Source of the DNA: a virus
Virus record (IMG/VR): IMGVR_UViG_3300014501_000046
Span: 1-35,030 of that record
DNA: 35,030 nucleotides
Strand: one strand, 5' to 3'
Positions within the stretch are counted from its first letter, which is position 1, and each line of letters opens with the position of its first letter. This document shows, in pieces, positions 23,762 through 29,925 of the stretch. Below the pieces are notes generated by a model that was not told the origin of the DNA, did no database searches, and saw only the letters and a list, made by a program, of their open reading frames with translations. The position numbers and the translations under genes are program-made.

Positions 23762-24304
23762 GAGTAAAACTCCATTGGCAACGCCCTTGGTCCAGGGGGA
23801 CCAAGGGGTGATGCATTTGCCGCCACGGTGGCGGCGGTTCGCTAAAAAGGTGTCAGAGTTGGAAGTTTCGTAGTTGCCCAGGGCCGGCGGCACGATTGCC
23901 GCCGGCCCTGCGATCGATTCGCCGTCCCGGCTGTGGTTGGGGCGGCCAACGTGATGCGCGCGATGCGATTTATCGAGGGTGTAACGGGCTTCGAGGGAGT
24001 CGAGGATCGCTTCCCAATCTTGCGGCGAAGCGACCCCGTCGATGCCCCTGCTGATGGCGATCCGTGCCCGAGGTGGCAAAATTTCCACCCTTCGACTGCG
24101 CTCAGGGCAGGCCGGCAAAAAACAGGTCGCCGGGGGCGATGCATGCAACGCCCCCGGCGCCTGAACGGCCTGGTGATGGAGTCGGTTATGAGCCGTTCCA
24201 GCCTCAGAGGCGGCAACCTCCGAAGGGAGGGACAGCCGGCGCAGCTCCGCGCCGGACGCGTTGAAAAAAAGTAGCTCGAATGGAGATGACGGCTGATAGA
24301 ACAT
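23762..24304 (-). CDS. Uncertain ORF upstream of holin-like gene
   Basis: The frame of the holin-like gene stays open upstream to at least the ATG at 24304 (about 180 codons), continuous with it and without stops. Third codon positions remain GC-rich. Part of it (Ala-Arg-Ile-Ala-Ile-Ser-Arg-Gly-Ile-Asp-Gly, then Asp-Trp-Glu-Ala-Ile-Leu-Asp-Ser-Leu-Glu-Ala-Arg) looks protein-like. The middle is a dispersed repeat (24088-24112). The downstream ATG has a better Shine-Dalgarno, so this could be leader. An endolysin would be expected here but no lytic motif is visible. Confidence 0.25.
24069..24112. repeat. Inverted-repeat partner plus dispersed repeat
   Basis: 24069-24090 is 22 bases perfectly inverted at 27281-27302 inside the methyltransferase gene. 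It abuts CCCTTCGACTGCGCTCAGGG, a dispersed sequence type seen in many GC-rich genomes; GTCGAACTTATCGAAGGG at 24412-24429 belongs to the same style. Confidence 0.7.
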
Positions 24305-24513
24305 GCCGCGTCCGGAAACAAACGCGGCCCGGAGGTACACCTTGACCAAACGCTACACCGGCGGGGTCAAGGCCTCAGGGCCAAATCTGCTTTCGTTCGC
24401 TTTATGTCCCGTCGAACTTATCGAAGGGGGCGAGACGGTTCCAACACGGCTCGCTTGATTGACGACGACGACGAACCCTAGCGAGGTCTGCCAGGGCTGT
24501 CAAGGGGGTCGGG
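24305..24513. promoter_or_regulatory. Leader gap of the late operon with CCTTGACC inverted repeat
   Basis: No gene is seen. An exact inverted repeat CCTTGACC / GGTCAAGG (24340-24347 and 24365-24372) flanks a 17-base loop. It lies at the head of the late operon and could be the site of a late activator. The loop holds CGCTACACCGGCGG, repeated at 26152-26165, and CCAACACGGCTC at 24441-24452 recurs at 26137-26148. Confidence 0.4.
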
Positions 24514-24578
24514 AAGAAAAACCCGGCGGTCGAAGAAGAAAAGGGTGTCTGGCCTCACCTCTCCGCGGCACCGCCGGG
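24514..24578 (-). terminator. Intrinsic-type terminator of the repressor operon
   Basis: On the minus strand CCCGGCGGT pairs with ACCGCCGGG over a 39-base loop and is followed by TTTTTC. It starts two bases beyond the stop of the gene cotranscribed with the repressor, so it probably separates the lysogenic operon from the late operon. The loop is longer than usual. Confidence 0.45.
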
Positions 24579-24580
24579 AC

Positions 24581-25027
24581 TTAATCAGCGCGGCGCCAAT
24601 GCGGCGCCACGTAGCTGCCGTCGGCGCGAAAGTATCCTTTGACGTAGACCGTGCCTGCATGAGCCGTGCCTGCCGCGGCCGCGTCGTCGCTGGGCACGGC
24701 GTAAATGTTGTACTTCGGCGGCGTGTAGGCGCTGGCCGGCGCCGGAGGAGTTGCGGGACTTGCGGGAGTCGCAGGGGTTGCCGCCTGATCGGCCGCGCGA
24801 AGGATGATCGCCACCACGGAGATCGCGGCCATCGCGCCCAGCGCGCCGAAGAACCCGGCGGCGAAAGGCCGGGGCTTGGACTGCGGAGCGATGTAGACCA
24901 GCGGGTTGACGGATTGCGAGCGTGTGGCCGATCGCCGCGCGATCACCCGATGCGGCACGTAGGATTGCGCGGCGTTCGCCAGTTGGCTCAGGTCGTCTTG
25001 CCCAGGTTCCTCATTGAAGTCGCTCAT
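24581..25027 (-). CDS. Membrane protein cotranscribed with the repressor
   Basis: 148 aa. The ATG at 25027 overlaps the repressor stop (ATGA) and has AAGGAG seven bases upstream. The N-terminal ~50 residues are polar/basic cytoplasmic, and one transmembrane helix lies at ~54-77 (Ala-Ala-Gly-Phe-Phe-Gly-Ala-Leu-Gly-Ala-Met-Ala-Ala-Ile). Then come a Pro/Ala/Thr linker and a small C-terminal domain (Val-Tyr-Val-Lys-Gly-Tyr-Phe-Arg-Ala-Asp-Gly-Ser-Tyr-Val-Ala-Pro-His) outside. Coupling to the repressor means it is made during lysogeny, so a superinfection-exclusion or host-surface role is plausible. No family recognised. Confidence 0.6.
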   Translation of the reverse strand: MSDFNEEPGQDDLSQLANAAQSYVPHRVIARRSATRSQSVNPLVYIAPQSKPRPFAAGFFGALGAMAAISVVAIILRAADQAATPATPASPATPPAPASAYTPPKYNIYAVPSDDAAAAGTAHAGTVYVKGYFRADGSYVAPHWRRAD

Positions 25028-25782
25028 TTGGCACTCCTTCCTGGTGAAAGAATGGTGACAGGCGTGTATTTCCCCACGACTCGCCCGACGCGGGCGATGT
25101 TCTCGAAGAGCACGTCGAGCGGGGCGTATTTACTGTTGAGAGAGAGCAGGCGGATTTTGCCCTCTCCCACAACGACGACGCGCTTGAAGCACGACTTGCC
25201 GTCTTCGCCGCCGTCGAGCTGGATGAGGGCGTCCTCTCCGTCGTGCAGCTCTTCGCGCGGAACGGGACGCAGGATCACGCACTCGCCGGGCTGGTAGAGC
25301 GGGGTCATGCTGTCTCCGTCGATCTCCAGCGCGAACGCCGACGGGCAGTCCGGCAGTTCGATCGGCAGCCGCCGCACGTCCTCAGGGTCCCGATCAAATG
25401 TGAAACTTTCCACGGCCCCGCCGGCTGTGACCTTGCCCAGGACCGGTACGCCACGATCCTGGCCATCAGTCGCTCTGATCTGAGCCGTTGTTGTACCCGA
25501 TTCCAACCCCTTGAGTCCAAAAGGTTGTTCCCACTCGACAACCCGATCATCGGGTATCCATTTCACGTTGCCGGAATCGAGCTTCTCTAAGTCGCGCACG
25601 CTCACTTTGAGGGCGCGGGCGAGCCACAGCTTAGTGGAGCGTTCCGCCTTGGCCACGGTTCCGGTGGCATAAATCCGCGTGATGACGCGCATGGAAACGC
25701 CAGAGGCGTCGGCCAAGTCCTGCTGGGTATTGAGGCCTGCCAACTGCGTGCGATGTTGCAGCCATTCCAGGAAGCGCGACAC
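25024..25782 (-). CDS. CI/LexA-type prophage repressor (S24 peptidase)
   Basis: 252 aa from a GTG at 25782; no clear Shine-Dalgarno. The N-terminal HTH (Gln-Asp-Leu-Ala-Asp-Ala-Ser-Gly-Val-Ser-Met-Arg-Val-Ile-Thr-Arg, ~19-36) binds operators. The C-terminal S24 domain has the cleavage site Ala120-Gly121, Ser158 in Asp-Gly-Asp-Ser-Met-Thr-Pro, and Lys200 in Ser-Cys-Phe-Lys-Arg. This is the RecA-stimulated autocleaving type, so lysogeny should be SOS-inducible. That differs from Mu, whose repressor is not of this type. It lies divergent to the Cro-like gene, with which it should share operators. Confidence 0.85.
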   Translation of the reverse strand: MSRFLEWLQHRTQLAGLNTQQDLADASGVSMRVITRIYATGTVAKAERSTKLWLARALKVSVRDLEKLDSGNVKWIPDDRVVEWEQPFGLKGLESGTTTAQIRATDGQDRGVPVLGKVTAGGAVESFTFDRDPEDVRRLPIELPDCPSAFALEIDGDSMTPLYQPGECVILRPVPREELHDGEDALIQLDGGEDGKSCFKRVVVVGEGKIRLLSLNSKYAPLDVLFENIARVGRVVGKYTPVTILSPGRSAK

Positions 25783-25893
25783 GCCAAAAGGTTAGCGTTA
25801 GTTCGCGTCTACGCAATCAGATTTTACAGAAAACCAGAAATTCGCGACTTTTTGCGCTTGACGACTAGCCAAGTGGCGGATAATGTCCCGATT
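25783..25893. promoter_or_regulatory. Divergent switch region with early promoter
   Basis: AT-rich compared with its surroundings. Rightward: TTGACG (25858-25863), 17 bases, TAATGT (25881-25886), a near-consensus sigma70-type promoter. Transcription would start about at 25893, i.e. at or next to the ATG at 25894, giving a leaderless mRNA. Leftward: TAAAAT on the minus strand (25821-25826) could be the repressor -10. TTCGCG occurs at 25802-25807 and 25841-25846, and GCGT-CT-ACGC lies next to the first; these may be operators. Confidence 0.55.
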
Positions 25894-26124
25894 ATGCAAT
25901 CACGGAGGCTAGCCACGAGGCGAGTCACGCTTCGGCTGCTTAGGAAGAGCCAAGGGAAAACGCTTCAGCAGGTCGCCACCGAGCTGGGCACGGGGCGCCC
26001 CACGGTGTGCGACTGGGAGCGGGGCAGGCGACGGCCGCGACCGCGGTACATCCCGGCTTACGCGGCGATCCTCGGCGTGTCGCCGCTTGAGCTGGCCCAG
26101 ATGGTGGAGGCGACGGGCAAATGA
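25894..26124 (+). CDS. Cro-like HTH regulator
   Basis: 76 aa from the ATG at 25894; an in-frame GTG at 25873 lies inside the promoter spacer and is unlikely. It is a compact XRE/HTH_3 domain: Gly-Lys-Thr-Leu-Gln-Gln-Val-Ala-Thr-Glu-Leu-Gly-Thr-Gly-Arg-Pro-Thr-Val-Cys-Asp-Trp-Glu-Arg-Gly (about 20-43), followed by the usual Pro and Ala-x-Ile-Leu-Gly-Val-Ser-Pro-Leu-Glu-Leu. First gene of the early operon, divergent from the repressor: the Cro/Ner position. The start appears leaderless. Confidence 0.75.
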   Translation: MQSRRLATRRVTLRLLRKSQGKTLQQVATELGTGRPTVCDWERGRRRPRPRYIPAYAAILGVSPLELAQMVEATGK

Positions 26125-26147
26125 CGGGCGAATGAACCAACACGGCT

Positions 26148-26196
26148 CCCGCGCTACACCGGCGGCCGGCCTCAAAAAGCCGGCCGCCAGCGCGGG
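26148..26196. terminator. Large GC-rich stem-loop after the Cro-like gene
   Basis: CCCGCGCT, five unpaired bases, GGCGGCCGGC, loop CTCAAAAA, GCCGGCCGCC, AGCGCGGG: 18 base pairs in all. It is followed by GGTTTTGGG, a poor T-run, so it may be an attenuator or antitermination control point between the Cro-like gene and the rest of the early operon. Confidence 0.6.
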
Positions 26197-26205
26197 GGTT
26201 TTGGG

Positions 26206-26240
26206 AAATGCTGAATGCTGAATGAGGAATGCTGAATGGG
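26206..26240 (+). repeat. Heptad junction repeat (AATGCTG)
   Basis: AATGCTG AATGCTG AATGAGG AATGCTG AATGGG. The third, variant unit creates GAGGA, the Shine-Dalgarno for the ATG at 26236, which itself lies in the last unit. The repeat thus forms the translation start region of the next gene. Confidence 0.75.
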
Positions 26241-26466
26241 CGTTCGACGGGTCAATGTTGCGGGGGCCAAAGGCGACGTGCTCACTCACGAGCAGATGCG
26301 TGAGCGAGTTGACGGCATCTACGCCAAGGCCGTCGCCAACGGGACCCACAGCGACGGGCCGGCGTTGACCGTGTGCCAGGGATGCCGGCGGTGGGTTGAC
26401 TCCATCTCGTATGTCACGCTCGGCCACAAGCGGCTGTGCAGGGACTGCGACCCAACTCGTGTTTAA
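26236..26466 (+). CDS. Small zinc-ribbon protein
   Basis: 76 aa. Cys47-x-x-Cys50 and Cys68-x-x-Cys71 (Cys-Gln-Gly-Cys, Cys-Arg-Asp-Cys) make a treble-clef/zinc-ribbon site. The N-terminal half is helical with His-Glu-Gln-Met-Arg-Glu-Arg-Val-Asp. The basic C-terminus suggests nucleic acid or protein binding. Second gene of the early operon, downstream of the stem-loop. Possibly a transcription factor or antiterminator; no family recognised. Confidence 0.6.
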   Translation: MGVRRVNVAGAKGDVLTHEQMRERVDGIYAKAVANGTHSDGPALTVCQGCRRWVDSISYVTLGHKRLCRDCDPTRV

Positions 26467-26492
26467 CCGCAATCGATGCGCTGAAGGATGTC

Positions 26493-26903
26493 ATGAGAAA
26501 AGGACCAACTGCAAAGACCTACGTGATCGTCTTCGAGGTCAATGGGTTTTCCGCTGACTCACTGATCGGGAGCGTCCGCGCCGCGCTGTCTGGCGAGGGG
26601 CTGACCACGTCAGGAATCGAGGCGTTCGAAAAGGGGACGGATTCTCGCTCCAAAGCCCTGCAACGGATCAAGTCGGCAAAGACCTACGTGATCGTCTTCG
26701 AGGTCAATGGGTTTTCCGCTGACTCACTGATCGGGAGCGTCCGCGCCGCGCTGTCTGGCGAGGGGCTGACCACCGGGCCGTCAGGAATCGAGGCGTTCGA
26801 AAAGGGGACGGATCCCATCTCTCGCTCCAAAGCCCTGCAACGGATCAAGTCGGCACTGGACCGTATCCGGTCGCTCGACTCTATCAACCCCCGCCGTCGC
26901 TGA
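26493..26903 (+). CDS. Early protein with internal tandem duplication
   Basis: 136 aa from the ATG at 26493 (AAGGA five bases upstream). After Met-Arg-Lys-Gly-Pro-Thr, a ~55-residue unit begins Ala-Lys-Thr-Tyr-Val-Ile-Val-Phe-Glu-Val-Asn-Gly-Phe-Ser-Ala-Asp-Ser-Leu-Ile-Gly, continues with an amphipathic helix and ends Leu-Gln-Arg-Ile-Lys-Ser. It occurs twice, then a short basic tail. The unit looks like a small alpha/beta domain; family unknown. The unduplicated ancestor would be about 80 aa. The second copy carries extra Gly-Pro and Pro-Ile pairs. Whether the two-unit form is real or an assembly product cannot be told. Confidence 0.6.
   Translation: MRKGPTAKTYVIVFEVNGFSADSLIGSVRAALSGEGLTTSGIEAFEKGTDSRSKALQRIKSAKTYVIVFEVNGFSADSLIGSVRAALSGEGLTTGPSGIEAFEKGTDPISRSKALQRIKSALDRIRSLDSINPRRR
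26511..26852 (+). repeat. Two direct repeats of 165 and 177 bp
   Basis: Copy 1 is 26511-26675, copy 2 is 26676-26852. Apart from two 6-bp insertions in copy 2 (CGGGCC and CCCATC), I see no base difference. Both indels keep the reading frame. Identity with in-frame indels but no substitutions is unusual. Confidence 0.9.
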
Positions 26904-26906
26904 TCC

Positions 26907-26925
26907 TCACGTTTTCACGTTTTCG
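26907..26925 (+). repeat. Junction tandem repeat, CACGTTTT type
   Basis: CACGTTTT CACGTTTT C between the duplicated gene and the methyltransferase start, five bases before GATCCC-ATG. Same family as 7621, 18997 and 29252. Confidence 0.7.
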
Positions 26926-26930
26926 ATCCC

Positions 26931-28526
26931 ATGCCCCTCTTTGCCATCCATCCTCTGGCCAACCTGCTCCCGCGGATGACTCCCGGGGAGTTCGGGGCGC
27001 TGGTCGAAGACATCCGGCTGCTGGGATGGTTGCGCGAGCCGATCGTGCTGCTGGAGGGGAAGATCCTGGATGGCCGTCACCGTGCCGACGCTTGCGAGCA
27101 GCTCGGCATCGATCCCGCCACGGTCGATTATGACCCGGCGTGGGGCTCGCCGGTCCGGTATGTGTACAGCAAGGCTGTGCACCGCAACCTGACCGATTCC
27201 CAGAAGGCCGCGGCCGCGGTGCTGATCGCGGAAGAGATCGGCAAGGAAGCGAAGGAACGCTCCGCGGCCAACCTTAAGCAGGGTGGAAATTTTGCCACCT
27301 CGGAGCCACAGAGGGTCCTGGGGAAGCCGGCCGCTCAAACCGTTGAGGCGAAAACGGGCGCGTTGCAATGGCCCCAGCATGCGGGCAAGACCCGGCCGGA
27401 GATTGAAGCCTGGCTGAAGTCGCTGCCGCGCAAGTCGCTCGCCAGCGAAGTGGAAGTTTGCGAGATAGAGCGGAGCCGGCGGCTTGGGACCACCGTGCCG
27501 CCTGTCAAGCGATCGTACCTTGAGATGGTGGCGTTCGTCCTCGATGAGACGTTCGGGCCCAGCAGTGCCGGGCAAAAATCCCGAGACATCGCCGGCACTC
27601 TCTTCGGCGTATCCGGCCGCTATGTCCAGGACGCCAAGCTCGTCTACACGCAGCAACCCAAATTGTTCGCCGACGTGATGGCCGGCACGCTGACCCTCAG
27701 CCGCGCCAAGGCCGAAGTCCGCCGCCACGTCAAGCGGGACGCGCTGGCCAAGGCCGCCAAGGCGCCCGATGACCTCAACGGGAAATGGGAGATCATCCAG
27801 GGCGACTGCGTGGAGAAGATGGAGACGCTGGCCCGGCGGTCATTCAACCTGATCTTCGCTGACCCGCCCTACAACCTCGGCGTTGACTACGGCGACGGGG
27901 AGAAGGCCGACAAGCTCCCGGACGAAGACTTCCTGGCCTGGAGCCGCAAGTGGATCGGCCAGTGCGCCGAGCTGCTCTCGCCGGTGGGGACGATGCTGGT
28001 CCTCATCAATGACGAGTGGGCCGATCATTTTGGGCTGATGCTCCGCGACGCGGGTTTGACACGCCGGGCCTGGATCAAGTGGTATGAGAGCTTCGGGGTG
28101 AACTGCCTCGACAACTTCAACCGCTGCTCTCGCCACCTGTTCTACTGCGTCAAGACGACATCCGCCTTTACGTTCAACGCCGCCGTATTCCACCGCCAGT
28201 CGGACCGGCAAGTGAAATACGCCGACCCGCGGGCCAACCCGCGCGGCAAACTGTGGGACAACGTCTGGGGGATCAACCCGCCGATTCCGCGGCTGGTGGA
28301 CAACGCCGAAGAGCGTCTGCCCGACTTCAAGACTCAGCTCCCTCTGGCCCTGCTGACTCCAATCGTCGAAGGTTTCTCCAATCCCGGAGACGCGGTCCTC
28401 GATCCGTTCAGCGGGAGCGGCACGACAGTCGCCGCCGCGCACCGGACCGGGCGGATCGGAACGGGGATCGAGAAGAACGCGTCGCGGGCCAAGCAGTCGC
28501 GGATTCGCATCAAGGGAGGGCTTTAA
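26931..28526 (+). CDS. ParB-like domain fused to DNA methyltransferase
   Basis: 531 aa, ATG at 26931. Residues ~1-95 are a ParB/Srx-like nuclease-fold domain (Ile-Leu-Asp-Gly-Arg-His-Arg-Ala-Asp-Ala, then Val-His-Arg-Asn-Leu-Thr). A helical linker (~100-280) follows. The C-terminal N6/N4 methyltransferase has motif IV Asp-Pro-Pro-Tyr-Asn (from D311) before motif I-like Asp-Pro-Phe-Ser-Gly-Ser-Gly-Thr-Thr (from D491), the permuted beta-class order. It methylates DNA at unknown sites, perhaps to evade restriction or time replication. No restriction partner is seen. Such fusions are common in phages. A 22-bp block inside is inverted at 24069. Confidence 0.85.
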   Translation: MPLFAIHPLANLLPRMTPGEFGALVEDIRLLGWLREPIVLLEGKILDGRHRADACEQLGIDPATVDYDPAWGSPVRYVYSKAVHRNLTDSQKAAAAVLIAEEIGKEAKERSAANLKQGGNFATSEPQRVLGKPAAQTVEAKTGALQWPQHAGKTRPEIEAWLKSLPRKSLASEVEVCEIERSRRLGTTVPPVKRSYLEMVAFVLDETFGPSSAGQKSRDIAGTLFGVSGRYVQDAKLVYTQQPKLFADVMAGTLTLSRAKAEVRRHVKRDALAKAAKAPDDLNGKWEIIQGDCVEKMETLARRSFNLIFADPPYNLGVDYGDGEKADKLPDEDFLAWSRKWIGQCAELLSPVGTMLVLINDEWADHFGLMLRDAGLTRRAWIKWYESFGVNCLDNFNRCSRHLFYCVKTTSAFTFNAAVFHRQSDRQVKYADPRANPRGKLWDNVWGINPPIPRLVDNAEERLPDFKTQLPLALLTPIVEGFSNPGDAVLDPFSGSGTTVAAAHRTGRIGTGIEKNASRAKQSRIRIKGGL

Positions 28527-28528
28527 TC

Positions 28529-28771
28529 ATGCCTCTCATCCAACTGACCGACGCCGACATGGTCGCCGAGGCCGCCTACGACGTGAAATGCGAGGCGTGG
28601 CCGTCCTGGTCGGTGGACGTTTTCCTCTGCCACCCTGACGCCGCCATGCAGCTCTGCAAGGCGGTCAGGGTGAAGCTGCACCGGCGCAAGCTGACCGACT
28701 TCGAGATCCTCTGGACGCTGGTGAACGCCCGCAAGCGGAGCAAGCTGCCGACCGCGAAAGGGGGACGCTGA
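28529..28771 (+). CDS. Small conserved-looking early protein
   Basis: 80 aa from the ATG at 28529, three bases after the methyltransferase stop, with GGAGGG about ten bases upstream. It opens Met-Pro-Leu-Ile-Gln-Leu-Thr-Asp-Ala-Asp-Met, has Trp-Pro-Ser-Trp and Cys-His, and ends in a basic helix. No family recognised. Its stop overlaps the start of the next gene (ATGTA over TGA), so the three genes are translated as a unit. Confidence 0.55.
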   Translation: MPLIQLTDADMVAEAAYDVKCEAWPSWSVDVFLCHPDAAMQLCKAVRVKLHRRKLTDFEILWTLVNARKRSKLPTAKGGR

Positions 28772-29247
28772 TGTACCGCACGAATCGTTGGGACGGCGTC
28801 GATTGGAGCCGCAGCAACCTCTTTATTGCGGCGTCTCTGGGCGTGCATGTGGGAACGGTCAGCGCCGCCCGGAAGCGGCTGAAAATCCCTCGCCGCAAGA
28901 CCGGCCCAGAGCCGGCCATCTACGAACGCGAACTACCGTTTATCGCGAGCCTGCTGCGCGACGGCATCAAAAAGGTGGAAGTCGCCCGGCGCTACGGGGT
29001 GTCTCCCATGACGCTGCGCAGGCGAATTCGCGGGGTGCCGGGATGCAGCGAGCGGGAGCTGTGCGAGTGGCGGGAATCGCTCCGGGACACGGAGACGCGC
29101 GAGCGGGAGATAGCCGCCGAGCGGGAACGCAAGGCCATCAAGGAATCGCTACGCCGCCGACCCGAGCGGCCCGAATCGCCGTCCGCGCCGCTCCCTGCCC
29201 GCGAGAAGGCGGCGGTCCGCATGCGGGAGTTTTTGGCTTCTATTTGA
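28771..29247 (+). CDS. Double-HTH early regulator
   Basis: 158 aa, ATG at 28771 overlapping the upstream TGA. Two HTH-like segments: about 17-37 (Phe-Ile-Ala-Ala-Ser-Leu-Gly-Val-His-Val-Gly-Thr-Val-Ser-Ala-Ala-Arg) and about 65-87 (Val-Ala-Arg-Arg-Tyr-Gly-Val-Ser-Pro-Met-Thr-Leu-Arg-Arg-Arg). The second half is a long Arg/Glu-rich helix, perhaps a coiled coil. It resembles recombinase-type or transcription-factor HTH proteins without a catalytic domain. A regulator of early or late transcription is likely. Confidence 0.6.
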   Translation: MYRTNRWDGVDWSRSNLFIAASLGVHVGTVSAARKRLKIPRRKTGPEPAIYERELPFIASLLRDGIKKVEVARRYGVSPMTLRRRIRGVPGCSERELCEWRESLRDTETREREIAAERERKAIKESLRRRPERPESPSAPLPAREKAAVRMREFLASI

Positions 29248-29251
29248 GCAA

Positions 29252-29276
29252 TCACGTTTCACGTTTTCACTTTTTC
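29252..29276 (+). repeat. Junction tandem repeat, CACGTTT type
   Basis: CACGTTT CACGTTTT CACTTTTT C, directly followed by AGGAG, the Shine-Dalgarno of the next gene. Confidence 0.7.
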
Positions 29277-29289
29277 AGGAGTCATGCAA

Positions 29290-29925
29290 ATGACCACGCT
29301 GTTAGAGATCGACGGGAGGCCCGCAATGCATTCGGATTGCGGGACTCAGGGCATGATCGTTGGCCAGACCGACGAATACCGCTGTCCGCGGTGCGAGTCG
29401 CTCATCCCCTCCGTGGCGATGCGCCGGGTGGCGCCGGCGGAAGGGCTGGGCCGCGCCGCCGGGCGAGGCTTTGGCTTGCAGGTCTACTGCCAGCACTGCA
29501 ACGCCGGATTCGGCATCGACGCCGGCTACCAGGACGGCCGGGTCGTGCAATACGGGCCGGCGAGCCTGCTCATGGGCGAGTCGATCCGGGAGCTGAAGCA
29601 GCACGTCGGGGAGATGGCCGGCGACATTTCGACCACGCCCGACGACGACGGTCAGCAGAAGCGTCTGCTCGTCGACCTGGCCGAATTGCGCCGCCGCCAC
29701 GTCGAGATGCTGGAGGCCGCGATGGAGATCATCCAGAAGCTGGGCGCCGAGCAGTTCCTAGACCGTGTAGCCGAGGTCCGCGAGCAGATCGCCGCCGGCA
29801 CGTACGAAACCGAAGACAGGCTCGATCAGACCGCCGACGCGATCTTGGACGAACCGGGCCGCTCCCGCGTCCGAAAGACCCAGCCGACCGAAACCCCGGA
29901 CGCGCCCACAACGGAGGGAACGTGA
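29290..29925 (+). CDS. Zinc-ribbon protein with FlgM-like C-terminus
   Basis: 211 aa from the ATG at 29290, which has AGGAG at proper spacing; the ATG at 29284 is too close. Cys32-Pro-Arg-Cys35 and Cys67-Gln-His-Cys70 form a zinc ribbon. A helical middle follows. Residues ~156-188 (Arg-Val-Ala-Glu-Val-Arg-Glu-Gln-Ile-Ala-Ala-Gly-Thr-Tyr-Glu-Thr, then Asp-Arg-Leu-Asp-Gln-Thr-Ala-Asp-Ala-Ile-Leu) match the sigma-binding end of planctomycete-style FlgM anti-sigma factors. The tail is Pro/Thr rich. It could retarget host RNA polymerase. The FlgM match is from recalled pattern, not a search. Confidence 0.6.
   Translation: MTTLLEIDGRPAMHSDCGTQGMIVGQTDEYRCPRCESLIPSVAMRRVAPAEGLGRAAGRGFGLQVYCQHCNAGFGIDAGYQDGRVVQYGPASLLMGESIRELKQHVGEMAGDISTTPDDDGQQKRLLVDLAELRRRHVEMLEAAMEIIQKLGAEQFLDRVAEVREQIAAGTYETEDRLDQTADAILDEPGRSRVRKTQPTETPDAPTTEGT

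Noticed and set aside
22967-24349. One 460-aa protein from this whole open frame
   Set aside because: The internal ATG at 23761 has a good Shine-Dalgarno and starts a typical membrane protein. The upstream part contains a dispersed repeat, so it is listed separately at low confidence.
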